35,889 nt of DNA. Source: Streptomyces sp. sk2.1. Lineage in GTDB: Bacteria > Actinomycetota > Actinomycetes > Streptomycetales > Streptomycetaceae. The notes beneath the pieces are model-generated. The model saw only the letters and a list, made by a program, of their open reading frames with translations. It was not told the origin of the DNA and did no database searches. Within the stretch, counting starts at the first letter, position 1. Every line of letters begins with the position of its first letter. Shown here one piece after another: positions 23,245 to 31,263 of the stretch. A program made the position numbers and the translations under genes. The DNA is taken from NCBI RefSeq assembly GCF_008120935.1, contig NZ_RDBO01000052.1:12471-48359 (forward strand), given 5' to 3'.

Positions 23245-25125
23245 TCAGAGGGAGAAGCAGGGGTCGAGGACCGGGGCGCCCGCGTCGGGGAGCAGGCCCC
23301 GCCGTACGCGCCACTGCCGGTGCTGTTCCGACTCCGCGACGGCCTCGCCGAGCAGTTCGGCCTGGCGGGCGCCCGACGGGCCGGTGCGGGGCGCGGCCCG
23401 GTAACCGCCGAAGTGCGCGACCGGGCTCCACCCGGGGCTGACCGGCGGCAGTTCCTCGTCGAGGCCCTCGTACTCGGCGGCGGCGTGGACGATCCGGCCG
23501 CCGACGACCGTCAGCAGGGACTCGATGTGCGCGATGTCCGGTTCGGGCACGGTGAAGTAGTCGTCGGACAGGACCGCGAGGTCGCCGAAGTACCCCGGTC
23601 GCAGAATGCCCTTGACGTCTTCCTCGCCGGTCAGCGCGGCGCCCGCCGAGGTGAACATCGACAGTGCCGTCCGCCGGTCGACGCGGTTGTGCGGCGGGCG
23701 GACGACCAGGTCGCCGACGGTGCGGCCGGTGACCAGCCAGTGCAGGGCCGTCCACGGGTTGTAGGTGGAGACCCGGGTGGCGTCGGTGCCGGCGCCGACC
23801 CGCAGTCCGCGCTCCAGCATGGCCCGGACCGGAGGGGCGTCCGCGGCGGCGCCGGGGCCGTAGCGGCGTACGAACGCCTCGCCCTGGAAGGACAGCCGGT
23901 TCTGTACGGACATGGCTCCACCGAGGGCGGCGACGCGGTCGAGGCTTTCCGCGGAGACGGTCTCCGCGTGGTCGAAGAGCCAGCGGTTCCCGGCCGGGAA
24001 GAGCCCTTCGGCGGCCAGTTTCTCGAATACCGTGAGATCTCGCCGGATGGTTTCGTCGTAGGTGGCGTGCAGCCGGAATCCCCAGCCGTTCTCCATGAGC
24101 AGACGCACGGCCTTCTCGAATTCCACCGCGTATCCGGGGTCGAGTTCGGGGCGCGGCTGGGCGAAGTTCTCGAAATCCGCCGCCGCCCAGGTGAGGTTCT
24201 CCCCGGCGCCGTTGAGGCGCAGCCATTCGTCGCCGTCCTCGGGGCGGGCCGTTCCGACCCAGCGGGTCAGGTCCTCGATCTCCTGGCCGGCGGTCTGCGG
24301 GAAGAGGTGGTAGGCGATGCGCAGCGACAGCTGTCCGGCCCCGGCGAGTTCGACGACCGTGCCGTAGTCGTCGGGGAAGTTCTGGAATCCGCCGGCGGCG
24401 TCGATCGCCGACGTGAGCCCGAACCTGTTCAGCTCCCGCAGGAAGTGACGGGTCGAGGTCTTCCTGTCCTCGCCCTCCAGAACCGGGGCCTTGGCCAGGG
24501 TCGAGTAGAGGACCAGGGCGCTCGGAGCGGCCAGCAGCATGCCGGTGGGTTCGCCGCGCCGGCCCCGTACGATCTGGCCGCCCTTCGGGTCGGGGGTGTT
24601 CCCGGTGTATCCGGCGGCCCTGAGCGCGGCCCGGTTGAGTATCGCCGACTGGTACAGGTGCAGCACGAACACCGGGGTGTCGGGGGCGGCGGCGTTCAGC
24701 TCGGCGACGGTCGGCAGCCGCCGTTCGGCGAACTGCTCGACCGACCAGCCCCCCACCACCCGCACCCACTGCCCCTTGGGGGTGCGGGCCGCCTGCTCGC
24801 GCAGCATCGCCAGTGCCTGGCGCAGTGTGCGGACGCCGTCCCAGCGCAGCTCCAGCACGTAGTTGAGGCCGCCCCGGATGACATGCAGGTGGGAGTCGTT
24901 GAGGCCGGGGATCATCCGGCGGCCGAGGGCGTCGACCACCTTCGTGGCCGGGCCGACGCGGGAAGCCATGTCCCCGTCGTCGCCGACGGCCGTGATGACG
25001 CCGTCGCGTATGGCGATCGCCTCGGCCCCGGGACGGCCCGGGTCGCCGGTGTGGATCTTCGCGTTGCGGACGACGAGATCCGCGGCATCGCCGGTGGCGC
25101 TGGGGACCAGCCCACCGACCGGCAT
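23245..25125 (-). CDS. YtcJ-like amidohydrolase (Amidohydro_3)
   Basis: The protein is about 626 residues from ATG 25125, which follows GAAAGG at a suitable distance; GTG 25134 would add three. The N-terminal beta domain (ADLVVRNAKIHTGD) leads into the metal site NDSHLHV. Later motifs include RLHATYDETI (metal-binding histidine), FDHAETVS and GAGTDATR (the conserved aspartate region). The C-terminal part returns to the beta domain (GYFGDLAVLSDDYFTV). The family hydrolyses amide-type bonds; the substrate is unknown. It begins the minus-strand series and is divergent from the alpha/beta hydrolase across a 450-bp region with GTGCAC elements. Confidence 0.92.
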   Translation of the reverse strand: MPVGGLVPSATGDAADLVVRNAKIHTGDPGRPGAEAIAIRDGVITAVGDDGDMASRVGPATKVVDALGRRMIPGLNDSHLHVIRGGLNYVLELRWDGVRTLRQALAMLREQAARTPKGQWVRVVGGWSVEQFAERRLPTVAELNAAAPDTPVFVLHLYQSAILNRAALRAAGYTGNTPDPKGGQIVRGRRGEPTGMLLAAPSALVLYSTLAKAPVLEGEDRKTSTRHFLRELNRFGLTSAIDAAGGFQNFPDDYGTVVELAGAGQLSLRIAYHLFPQTAGQEIEDLTRWVGTARPEDGDEWLRLNGAGENLTWAAADFENFAQPRPELDPGYAVEFEKAVRLLMENGWGFRLHATYDETIRRDLTVFEKLAAEGLFPAGNRWLFDHAETVSAESLDRVAALGGAMSVQNRLSFQGEAFVRRYGPGAAADAPPVRAMLERGLRVGAGTDATRVSTYNPWTALHWLVTGRTVGDLVVRPPHNRVDRRTALSMFTSAGAALTGEEDVKGILRPGYFGDLAVLSDDYFTVPEPDIAHIESLLTVVGGRIVHAAAEYEGLDEELPPVSPGWSPVAHFGGYRAAPRTGPSGARQAELLGEAVAESEQHRQWRVRRGLLPDAGAPVLDPCFSL

Positions 25126-25575
25126 CGTGGACACCTTTCGACAACCTCCTGCGGTGTGGACGGCGCCGGTTTCCGGCTGCGTCGTTTCCTCCGCACCGGT
25201 GTCCGGCCGTGGTGGCAGCGGCGGACGGGACGAGGACTCGGGCGTTTCGGACCGATCCGTCCGCGCCCGGCCGGAACTGATTCCCGGCGGCTTTTCCGTG
25301 AGGTGCCCGGGATCGAAATCCCTACGGCCCGCGACTGCTTCGCCCTCAGGCTATTTCCGACCGGCTCGGCGGTGTTTCCCGGCAGTGCACCGTGTTCGTT
25401 CCGAAAGTGCACCTTCATTTCCGTGCACTGTCGGGGCATTACCTGTGCGCTGGGGGTCAATTTCCACCGTTCCCATGGTTTTGGATTGGTGAATGACGGC
25501 CCCTCGGATCTGTGTCCGGCCCGGAGCCGCCCGGCCGGAGGAACCGGCACATCATCTGGAACCCAGGAGAACCAC
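25126..25575. other. Long divergent regulatory region with GTGCAC array
   Basis: This gene-free stretch separates the divergent amidohydrolase and alpha/beta hydrolase genes. It is less GC-rich from about 25290 to 25500, and contains three GTGCAC sites within 44 bases. The ribosome-binding site AGGAGA (25565-25570) for the plus-strand gene lies at its end. No reading frame in it looks coding. Confidence 0.65.
25383..25430 (+). promoter_or_regulatory. GTGCAC operator array
   Basis: GTGCAC occurs at 25385-25390, 25407-25412 and 25423-25428. The first two are direct copies 22 bp apart (AGTGCACC each). The third is inverted, so CAGTGCAC (25383-25390) and GTGCACTG (25423-25430) form an inverted pair. 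The same 22-bp-spaced pair precedes the Dps-like gene, which points to shared control. Confidence 0.6.
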
Positions 25576-26547
25576 ATGTCCGACGTCGTGGAGCCGGCCC
25601 GGCCGGTGCTGGAGCCGGCGGCAGCCGCTTTCGCCGAGGCGACCGCCAATCCGCCCTATCTGTTCGACCTGCCGCCGGCCGAGGGTCGCAAGGCGGTCGA
25701 CGAGGTGCAGTCCGGGGAGGTCGACAAGCTGCGGATCGACGAGGAGTGGATCACCGTGCCGGGCGGTCCGACGGGTGGTGTCCGCACGCGCGTCGTGCGC
25801 CCCGCCGGGGCGACCGGCCCCCTGCCGGTGATCCTCTACATCCACGGTGCTGGCTGGGTGTTCGGCAACGCCCACACCCATGACCGTCTGGTGCGCGAGC
25901 TCGCCGTCGGTGCGAACGCCGCCGTGGTCTTCCCCGAGTACGACCTCTCCCCCGAGGCCCGCTACCCGGTCGCCATCGAGCAGAACTACGCGGTCGCGCG
26001 GTGGATCGTCCGGGAGGGCGCGGCCAAGGAGCTGGACGGCTCGCGGCTGGCCGTGGTCGGTGACTCCGTCGGCGGCAACATGACCGCCGCGCTGACGCTG
26101 ATGGCCAAGGAGCGCGGCGACGTCCCCCTCGTCCAGCAGGTCCTCTTCTACCCGGTCACCGACGCGAACTTCGACACCGGCTCGTACCACCGGTTCGCCA
26201 CCGGCTACTTCCTGCGCCGCGACGGCATGCAGTGGTTCTGGGACCAGTACACCACCGACGAGGCCGAGCGCGCCCAGATCACCGCCTCCCCGCTGCGGGC
26301 CACCATCGACCAGCTCACCGGCCTGCCGCCGGCCCTGGTCGTCACCGGCGAGGCCGACGTGCTGCGCGACGAGGGCGAGGCCTACGCCGACAAGCTGCGC
26401 CGGGCCGGCGTCCCCGTCACCGCCGTGCGCTTCCAGGGCATCATCCACGACTTCGTCATGCTCGACGCCCTGCGCGGGACCCAGGCCGCCCGGGCCGCCA
26501 TCACGCTGGCCGTCGACACCCTGCGCACCGCGCTCCACACCGGGTGA
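25576..26547 (+). CDS. Alpha/beta hydrolase, hormone-sensitive-lipase-like esterase
   Basis: This 323-residue enzyme starts at ATG 25576, 5 bases after AGGAGA. It shows HSL-family features: oxyanion motif HGAGW (90-94; HGGGW is usual), nucleophile S164 in GDSVGG, the acid in GEADVLRDEG and the histidine in IIHDF. The cap and helices match the family length. It should hydrolyse short-chain esters in the cytosol. It is followed after 58 bp by another alpha/beta hydrolase with its own ribosome-binding site, so the two are probably cotranscribed up to the strong terminator at 27348. Confidence 0.94.
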   Translation: MSDVVEPARPVLEPAAAAFAEATANPPYLFDLPPAEGRKAVDEVQSGEVDKLRIDEEWITVPGGPTGGVRTRVVRPAGATGPLPVILYIHGAGWVFGNAHTHDRLVRELAVGANAAVVFPEYDLSPEARYPVAIEQNYAVARWIVREGAAKELDGSRLAVVGDSVGGNMTAALTLMAKERGDVPLVQQVLFYPVTDANFDTGSYHRFATGYFLRRDGMQWFWDQYTTDEAERAQITASPLRATIDQLTGLPPALVVTGEADVLRDEGEAYADKLRRAGVPVTAVRFQGIIHDFVMLDALRGTQAARAAITLAVDTLRTALHTG

Positions 26548-26605
26548 CGCCGCGCCGCGCGCCCGTCCCCGAGAACCGCACGGCACCGAGGAGAAGAACC
26601 CGAAC

Positions 26606-27328
26606 ATGACCACACGCCCCATACCCACGGCCGTTCTCGTGCACGGCGCCTTCACGGACGCCGCCGGCTGGTCCGGGGTCATCGCGGAGCTGCAGAGCCA
26701 CGGCGTCCCCGTGGTCGCGCCGCCGAACCCGCTGCGCGGTCTGGCGTCCGACGCCGCGTACATCGCGTCCGTGGCCGCCCGGATCGACGGTCCGGTGGTG
26801 CTCGTCGGCCATTCCTACGGCGGGGCGGTCATCTCCGTGGCGGGTGTCGCGGAGAACGTCGTCGGGCTGGTCTACGTCGCGGCCTACGTCCCCGAGGAGG
26901 GCGAGAGCCTGGGCGAACTGCAGGGCCGCTTCCCCCTCTCGCCGCTCGTCGGCAGCCTGAAGGAGGCGACGTACCCCGTGCGGGGGTCGGAGCCCGCGGT
27001 CGAGGTCACCATCGAGGCCGGGGTGTTCGGGGACGTCTTCGCCGCCGACGTGCCGACCGCCGTCACCGAGGTCCTCGCGGTGGCGCAACGCCCGCTGGCC
27101 ACCTCGGTGTTCACGGAGGCGGCCTCGGCCGCCGCGTGGCACACCAAGCCCTCCTGGGCGCTCGTGGCCGGCGCGGACCGGGCGATCAACCCCGAGGTCG
27201 AGCGGTTCGGGGCCGAGCGTGCCGGGGCGAAGACCGTCGAACTCGACGACGCCTCGCACGCCGTGGCCGTGTCCCGGCCCGTGGAGGTGGCCGGGCTGAT
27301 CCTCGAAGCGGTGCGCGCGACGGGCTGA
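26606..27328 (+). CDS. Alpha/beta fold hydrolase
   Basis: This 240-residue enzyme is preceded by GGAGAAG near 26590. It has an N-terminal LVHGAFTDAAGWSGVI oxyanion region, nucleophile S70 in LVGHSYGG, an acid candidate in VAGADRAINPEV and a histidine in DDASHAVAVSRP. It resembles the small esterase/haloperoxidase-like hydrolases common in stress or catabolic clusters. The substrate is unknown. It is cotranscribed with the upstream esterase and closed by a 20-bp hairpin. Confidence 0.92.
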   Translation: MTTRPIPTAVLVHGAFTDAAGWSGVIAELQSHGVPVVAPPNPLRGLASDAAYIASVAARIDGPVVLVGHSYGGAVISVAGVAENVVGLVYVAAYVPEEGESLGELQGRFPLSPLVGSLKEATYPVRGSEPAVEVTIEAGVFGDVFAADVPTAVTEVLAVAQRPLATSVFTEAASAAAWHTKPSWALVAGADRAINPEVERFGAERAGAKTVELDDASHAVAVSRPVEVAGLILEAVRATG

Positions 27329-27347
27329 CCGGACCGCGGACCGCCGG

Positions 27348-27397
27348 GAAGCCGTGCGGCCGGACCACCCGCCCGGGGTCCGGCCGCACGGCTTCCG
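27348..27397 (+). terminator. Strong terminator after the hydrolase pair
   Basis: Perfect 20-bp arms at 27348-27367 and 27378-27397 (left arm starts GGAAGCCGTGCGG) with a 10-base loop, 20 bases after the stop. It is the longest perfect hairpin I found in the window. Confidence 0.9.
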
Positions 27398-27445
27398 TCC
27401 GTGGTGCGGGCGGGCCGGAACCGGACGGTACGGAACGCGCGCACA

Positions 27446-27511
27446 GTGCACCGGCAGGCACCACCGCGTGCACCACCGGTCAACACACCCGGTGCCCGAA
27501 GACCTAGCGTC
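27446..27511 (+). promoter_or_regulatory. Promoter of the Dps-like gene with paired GTGCAC elements
   Basis: GTGCAC at 27446-27451 and 27468-27473 are 22 bp apart. TAGCGT (27506-27511) fits the -10 pattern TANNNT and would start transcription near 27518, so the elements sit about 47 and 69 bases upstream of it, positions suited to an activator. The -35 region is poor, which fits activator dependence. Confidence 0.55.
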
Positions 27512-27550
27512 ATCCACGTACGCACGACGCAGTACCGCAGGAGGCACACC

Positions 27551-28129
27551 ATGACCAGCAGTTCCAGCCCCTTGAGCGGCAGTCGGCCGCGGTCGCACCG
27601 CAAGGGCGAGGTGGTCCAGGAGTTCGGCACCGTCAAGCAGTTCCCGATCGGCCTGTCCCACGAGGCACGGACGTATTCGTGCCAACGCCTGAACAAGGTT
27701 CTGGCGGACACCCAGATACTCCACGGCCTCTACAAGAAGCACCACTGGCTGATGCGCGGCGCGACCTTCTACCAGTTGCATCTGGTCCTGGACAAGCACG
27801 CGGGGGAACAGCTCGAACTCGTCGACGCCCTCGCCGAACGTGTCCAGTCCCTGGGCGGTGTCGCGGTGGGCGACCCCCGGCACGTCGCGGAGATCACCTC
27901 GGTCCCGCGGCCTCCGGACGGGGTGGAGGAGGTGCCGGCGATGCTGTCGCGGCTGCTGGAGGCCCACGAGACCATCCTCGTCGAGGCCCACGACGCCGCC
28001 GCCCGGACCGGTGAGCTGGGTGACGACGGCACCAACGACCTGCTGGTCTCGCAGGTGATCAGGACGGGGGAACTGCAGGCGTGGTTCCTGGCGGAGCATC
28101 TGGTCGACACCCCGCTCGTCCGCGTCTGA
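27551..28129 (+). CDS. dps: Dps-like ferritin-family protein
   Basis: This 192-residue protein starts at ATG 27551, 8 bases after GGAGG. The four-helix ferritin-like domain carries the Dps ferroxidase pattern: histidine in LYKKHHWLMRG, then FYQLHLVLDKHAGEQLELVDALAERV with the Asp and Glu ligands. The N-terminal tail (about 1-45) is basic and Ser-rich, as in DNA-binding Dps proteins. Dps proteins oxidise and store iron with peroxide and protect DNA. Streptomycetes usually have several copies, so the symbol is generic. Its context suits a redox-stress island. Confidence 0.9.
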   Translation: MTSSSSPLSGSRPRSHRKGEVVQEFGTVKQFPIGLSHEARTYSCQRLNKVLADTQILHGLYKKHHWLMRGATFYQLHLVLDKHAGEQLELVDALAERVQSLGGVAVGDPRHVAEITSVPRPPDGVEEVPAMLSRLLEAHETILVEAHDAAARTGELGDDGTNDLLVSQVIRTGELQAWFLAEHLVDTPLVRV

Positions 28130-28239
28130 CGAACCCTCCGCCCGTGCCCGTCGGGCGAGGACCGCGCCGGGAAGGAGCGGGCCGAACAGGGCGTCCGGAG
28201 GGCATCCGAGCACACCGCGCCCGGTCCGAACGGCGGTGC

Positions 28240-28866
28240 TCAGGCCGGTGGTTCGCCCCGGCCGCGCACCAGCGGCAGATACACCTCGTCGACGATCTCG
28301 ACGAGGACCTCGTCGGGTGCGGCGGGCACCGCGCGTACGACGAATTCGTTGCGCAGCAGGACCATGGCCACGGTGGCGACCCGGGGGTGGAGCGCCTCGG
28401 GGGGAGCCTCGCCGCGGGCGACGGCGCGGCCCAGGATGGTCAGCCAGGCGGCGGCCGTGGCGTCCGCGGAGCTCTCCTGGAGCCGCGCCAGGAGTTCCGG
28501 GGTCCCGCCGGCGGCGGCGAGCAGTTCGCGCAGGATCGCGCCGAGCGGGGAGCTCCAGTAGCGGTTCGCCTGGCGCAGCCACTCCAGGACGTCGCCGCGG
28601 AGCGTGCCGGTGTCGGGCGGCTGGACCGTCGTGGCCAGGTGCTTGTAGGCGGCGACGCCGAGCGCGAGGCGGTTCGGCCAGCGGCGGTAGAGGGCGTTCT
28701 TGTTGGTGCCGGCGCGGGCGGCGACCTTGTCCATCGTCAGCCCGGCGTATCCGGAGCCGGTGAGCTCGTCCGCGGCGGCGCGCAGGATGGCCTCCTCCAG
28801 GGCGGCCCCGCGCCGCCGTGTCCGTCCGGCGTCCGACCGCACCCGCCCCTCCGACTCCTCCGCCAT
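28240..28866 (-). CDS. TetR-family transcriptional regulator
   Basis: The protein is 208 residues from ATG 28866, after GGGAAGG; the longer upstream frame is not plausible because it runs across the operator region. The HTH (about 22-68) reads LEEAILRAAADELTGSGYAGLTMD and AARAGTNKNALYRRWPNR. The C-terminal domain resembles the ligand-binding half of AcrR-like regulators. It is divergent from the TIM-barrel gene, with two operator-like palindromes in the 118-bp gap, so it probably represses both itself and that gene. Confidence 0.93.
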   Translation of the reverse strand: MAEESEGRVRSDAGRTRRRGAALEEAILRAAADELTGSGYAGLTMDKVAARAGTNKNALYRRWPNRLALGVAAYKHLATTVQPPDTGTLRGDVLEWLRQANRYWSSPLGAILRELLAAAGGTPELLARLQESSADATAAAWLTILGRAVARGEAPPEALHPRVATVAMVLLRNEFVVRAVPAAPDEVLVEIVDEVYLPLVRGRGEPPA

Positions 28867-28883
28867 GGCACCTTCCCACGCTC

Positions 28884-28955
28884 GATACCGCCCGTACCCT
28901 CCCATTCTCGTCGCAGCCCATGCCCCACCAAAAATAAGGTACGGTCCGTACCGTA
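28884..28955. promoter_or_regulatory. Two TetR operator candidates in the divergent gap
   Basis: The 15-base sequence at 28938-28952 has perfect 7-bp arms GGTACGG and CCGTACC around one central base. A second palindrome with arms TACGGT and ACCGTA (28940-28955) is nested in it. A related 15-base site at 28884-28898 matches 12 of 15 positions and sits 18 bases before the tetR ATG. Confidence 0.7.
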
Positions 28956-28984
28956 AAAGTTTCCGTGCGGAGAGGACATGACGC

Positions 28985-30007
28985 ATGCGCGCCAGAGGCA
29001 TCAGTTACGACACCGGCTTCGTCCACGGCGGAACCGTCGGGCACAGCGCCTTCGACCCGGAGCTGGTCGGGCGCGAGCTGCGCGTCATCCGCGACGACCT
29101 GCACTGCAACGCGGTCCGGATCATGGGCGGCGATCCGGACCGGATCGAGATCGCGGCGGGGCTCGCCGCCGATCTCGGCCTGGAGGTCTGGTTCTCCCCC
29201 TACCCGCTCGAACTGACCACCGACCAGATGCTGTCGCTGTTCGCCGACTGCGCCGAACGCGCGGAGCGGCTCAGGCGCCGAGGGGCCGAGGTCGTCTTCG
29301 TCACCGGCGCCGAACTGAGCCTGATGAACAAGGGGTTCCTGCCCGGCGACGGGGTGGACGAGCGGGTCGCGCTGCTGGCCGACCCGCAGCACGTGCGCGA
29401 GCACGTCGCCGGGGCCGGTGCCCGGGTCGACGAGTTCCTCGCCGAGGCCGTCCCCCTCGTACGCGAACGCTTCGGCGGGAAGGTCACCTACGCCGCCGTG
29501 CCGCTCGAAGGCGTCGACTGGTCCCTCTTCGACATCGTGTCCCTGGACCTCTACCGGTCGGCCGAGACCGCCGACCGGTTCGCCGAGGGCGTCCACGGCC
29601 TCGTCGCACCGGGAAAGCCGGTCGCGATCACCGAGTTCGGCTCGGCCTGCTACCGGGGCGCCGGTGACAGCGGCGCCCGCGGCCTGGAGATCGTCGAGCA
29701 CGACAAGGACACCCGTGCGCCGCTTCGGCTGACCGGGGAGTACGAGCGTGACGAGGCCGGACAGGCCGCGTACATACGCGAGTTGCTCGAAGCGTTCGAC
29801 GCCGGAGGCGTCGACAGCGCCTTCGTGTTCACCTTCGCGCTCCGCGACTACCCGCACCGCCCCGACTGCGGCCCCGGCGAGGACCTGGACCTGGCCAGCT
29901 ACGGCGTCGTGAAGGTCTTCGAGGACCGTCCCGGGACCACTTACCCCGACATGCCGTGGGAGCCCAAGGCCGCGTTCACCGCCCTCGCCGACTTCTACCG
30001 CGGCTGA
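28985..30007 (+). CDS. TIM-barrel glycoside-hydrolase-like protein
   Basis: This 340-residue protein alternates predicted strands and helices like an (alpha/beta)8 barrel. Two glutamates sit where clan A glycosidases place the acid/base and the nucleophile: E110 in FVTGAELSLMN and E217 in AITEFGSACY. Other family-like segments are YDTGFVHGG near the N-terminus, LEVWFSPYPLELT and FVFTFALRDYPHRPD. No signal peptide is seen, so it acts in the cytosol. I recall that similar actinobacterial proteins are sometimes labelled abortive infection protein, which I cannot verify here. It is controlled with the divergent tetR gene. The true substrate is unknown. Confidence 0.8.
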   Translation: MRARGISYDTGFVHGGTVGHSAFDPELVGRELRVIRDDLHCNAVRIMGGDPDRIEIAAGLAADLGLEVWFSPYPLELTTDQMLSLFADCAERAERLRRRGAEVVFVTGAELSLMNKGFLPGDGVDERVALLADPQHVREHVAGAGARVDEFLAEAVPLVRERFGGKVTYAAVPLEGVDWSLFDIVSLDLYRSAETADRFAEGVHGLVAPGKPVAITEFGSACYRGAGDSGARGLEIVEHDKDTRAPLRLTGEYERDEAGQAAYIRELLEAFDAGGVDSAFVFTFALRDYPHRPDCGPGEDLDLASYGVVKVFEDRPGTTYPDMPWEPKAAFTALADFYRG

Positions 30008-30120
30008 GCCGCGCGGAAGGCTTCCGGACGGCTCCCGCCCGGTCGCCGTACGGGGGCACGGGATCCGGGGTGGTCCCGTTCGGTCGGTCGTACGGGCGCC
30101 GCTCCCGGACCCGGCGGCGT

Positions 30121-30759
30121 TCAGGTGTCCCGTGGGGTACGCACCCGTTCGGGGCCGGGAGCCGTGTCGGCCGTGTCGCGGGCGGTCCGCCGGGTGGGGG
30201 CCGGCCCCGTCACCTCCACCTGGGCGGGGCGCAGGAGATGGTCGCCGACCCGGTAGCCGTACCGCAGCACCTCGGTGCACACGGCCGCACGGGCCGCGCC
30301 GGAGGCACGGAAGGCGACCGCCTCGTGGTCATGGGGGTCGAAGGGCTCGCCCACCGCCCCGACGGTGCGCAGGCCGAGTGCCGCCAGCCGGTTCTCGATC
30401 ACCCCGGCGAGGGCCGCCGCGCCGCGGTCGTCGCCCCGTCCGCGGACCTCCTCCACGACGTCCAGGACCGGCAGCAGACCGGTGAGGACGTTGGCCACCG
30501 CGATCTCCCGGATCGCCAGGCGGTCGCGGCGCACCTGCTTGCGGTAGTTGTCGTACTCGGCCTTCACCCGTTGCAGGTCGTCGGTCAGCTCCGCGATCCG
30601 CTCGCGCGGCTCCGTCCCGGCCTTCGGCTCCGTCCGGCCGGTCCCCGCCGCGTTCCGGCGGTACCGGGGCGGGAGCCCGGCCGGGGCGGTCCCGCGCCAG
30701 TCGCGCACCGGCACGAGCGACCGCTCGCCCCGCCGGCCGGGGTGCGGGTTCTCACTCAT
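30121..30759 (-). CDS. grpE: GrpE-like nucleotide exchange factor (orphan)
   Basis: This 212-residue protein starts at ATG 30759 after GGAGAGG. It shows the GrpE pattern: coiled-coil LTDDLQRVKAEYDNYRKQVRRDR (about 58-80), LLPVLDVVEE, and the beta domain GEPFDPHDHEAVAF with VLRYGYRVGDHLLRPAQVEV. GrpE releases ADP from DnaK. No dnaK, dnaJ or hspR gene lies next to it, so it is a second, stress-type copy separate from the main chaperone operon. The N-terminal 50 residues are Arg/Pro-rich and unlike canonical GrpE. Confidence 0.88.
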   Translation of the reverse strand: MSENPHPGRRGERSLVPVRDWRGTAPAGLPPRYRRNAAGTGRTEPKAGTEPRERIAELTDDLQRVKAEYDNYRKQVRRDRLAIREIAVANVLTGLLPVLDVVEEVRGRGDDRGAAALAGVIENRLAALGLRTVGAVGEPFDPHDHEAVAFRASGAARAAVCTEVLRYGYRVGDHLLRPAQVEVTGPAPTRRTARDTADTAPGPERVRTPRDT

Positions 30760-30888
30760 CCGGCCTCTCCCTTCCGCTCCTCGTCGGCGATCTCCGTGCG
30801 GACGGCTTCGGCGTCACCGGTGGCCGCGCCCCGGTCGTGCCGTCGCCGGTGCTTCCGCCGCTCCGGTCCCGGGCGCGGAAGCGTTCGG

Positions 30889-31263
30889 TCACTTCACCCC
30901 CAGCCGGTCCCGCGGGGTCAGTGGCAGCAGGGCGCCCAGCGCCTCCTCGGGGTCGGGGACGAAGACCGCCAGTCGGCTGTACGGGGCGCCCCGGCGCAGT
31001 TCCACGCACAGCACCGGCCGACCCTCCCGTATCAACACGAAGTCCCGCCCCTCCTGGAGCGGGCGGACACCCGCGTACAGGCGTCCGGGGATCCAGGTGC
31101 CCCGGCCGCGCTCGCCGCGCAGTGCCCGCCACCAGTCGGGCTCGACCCTGGGGAGGCGCAGTGCCGTGACCGGGACGCGCACGTCGCGGTGGCGTGCCAT
31201 CGCCTTCTCCCACCAGGACAGGCGCACGACGATGTCGGCGCCCTCGACCACCACCCGTGCCAT
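30889..31263 (-). CDS. Small conserved-looking protein of unknown function
   Basis: The protein is 124 residues from ATG 31263 (MARVVVEGADIVVRLSWWEK). It is rich in beta strands: LSWWEKAMARHRDVRVPV, VRPLQEGRDFVLIREGRPVLCVELRRG, SRLAVFVPDPEEAL. This layout resembles a small PH-like or barrel domain, but I do not recognise the family. It lies 129 bp upstream of grpE on the same strand, so cotranscription is possible. The frame remains open further upstream, but that part is Arg/Pro-rich and looks non-coding. Confidence 0.75.
   Translation of the reverse strand: MARVVVEGADIVVRLSWWEKAMARHRDVRVPVTALRLPRVEPDWWRALRGERGRGTWIPGRLYAGVRPLQEGRDFVLIREGRPVLCVELRRGAPYSRLAVFVPDPEEALGALLPLTPRDRLGVK

Noticed and set aside
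22126..25575. Very long plus-strand open frame leading into the esterase gene
   Set aside because: It is antisense to the amidohydrolase and isochorismatase genes, which have clear motifs. Only the part from ATG 25576 is real.
28867..29001. Longer N-terminus for the second TetR protein
   Set aside because: It would run through the operator palindromes and the divergent promoter. ATG 28866 has a ribosome-binding site and the normal family length.
26501..30280. 1259-codon minus-strand frame
   Set aside because: It crosses five well-supported plus-strand and minus-strand genes and their terminators, and its translation has no family signature.
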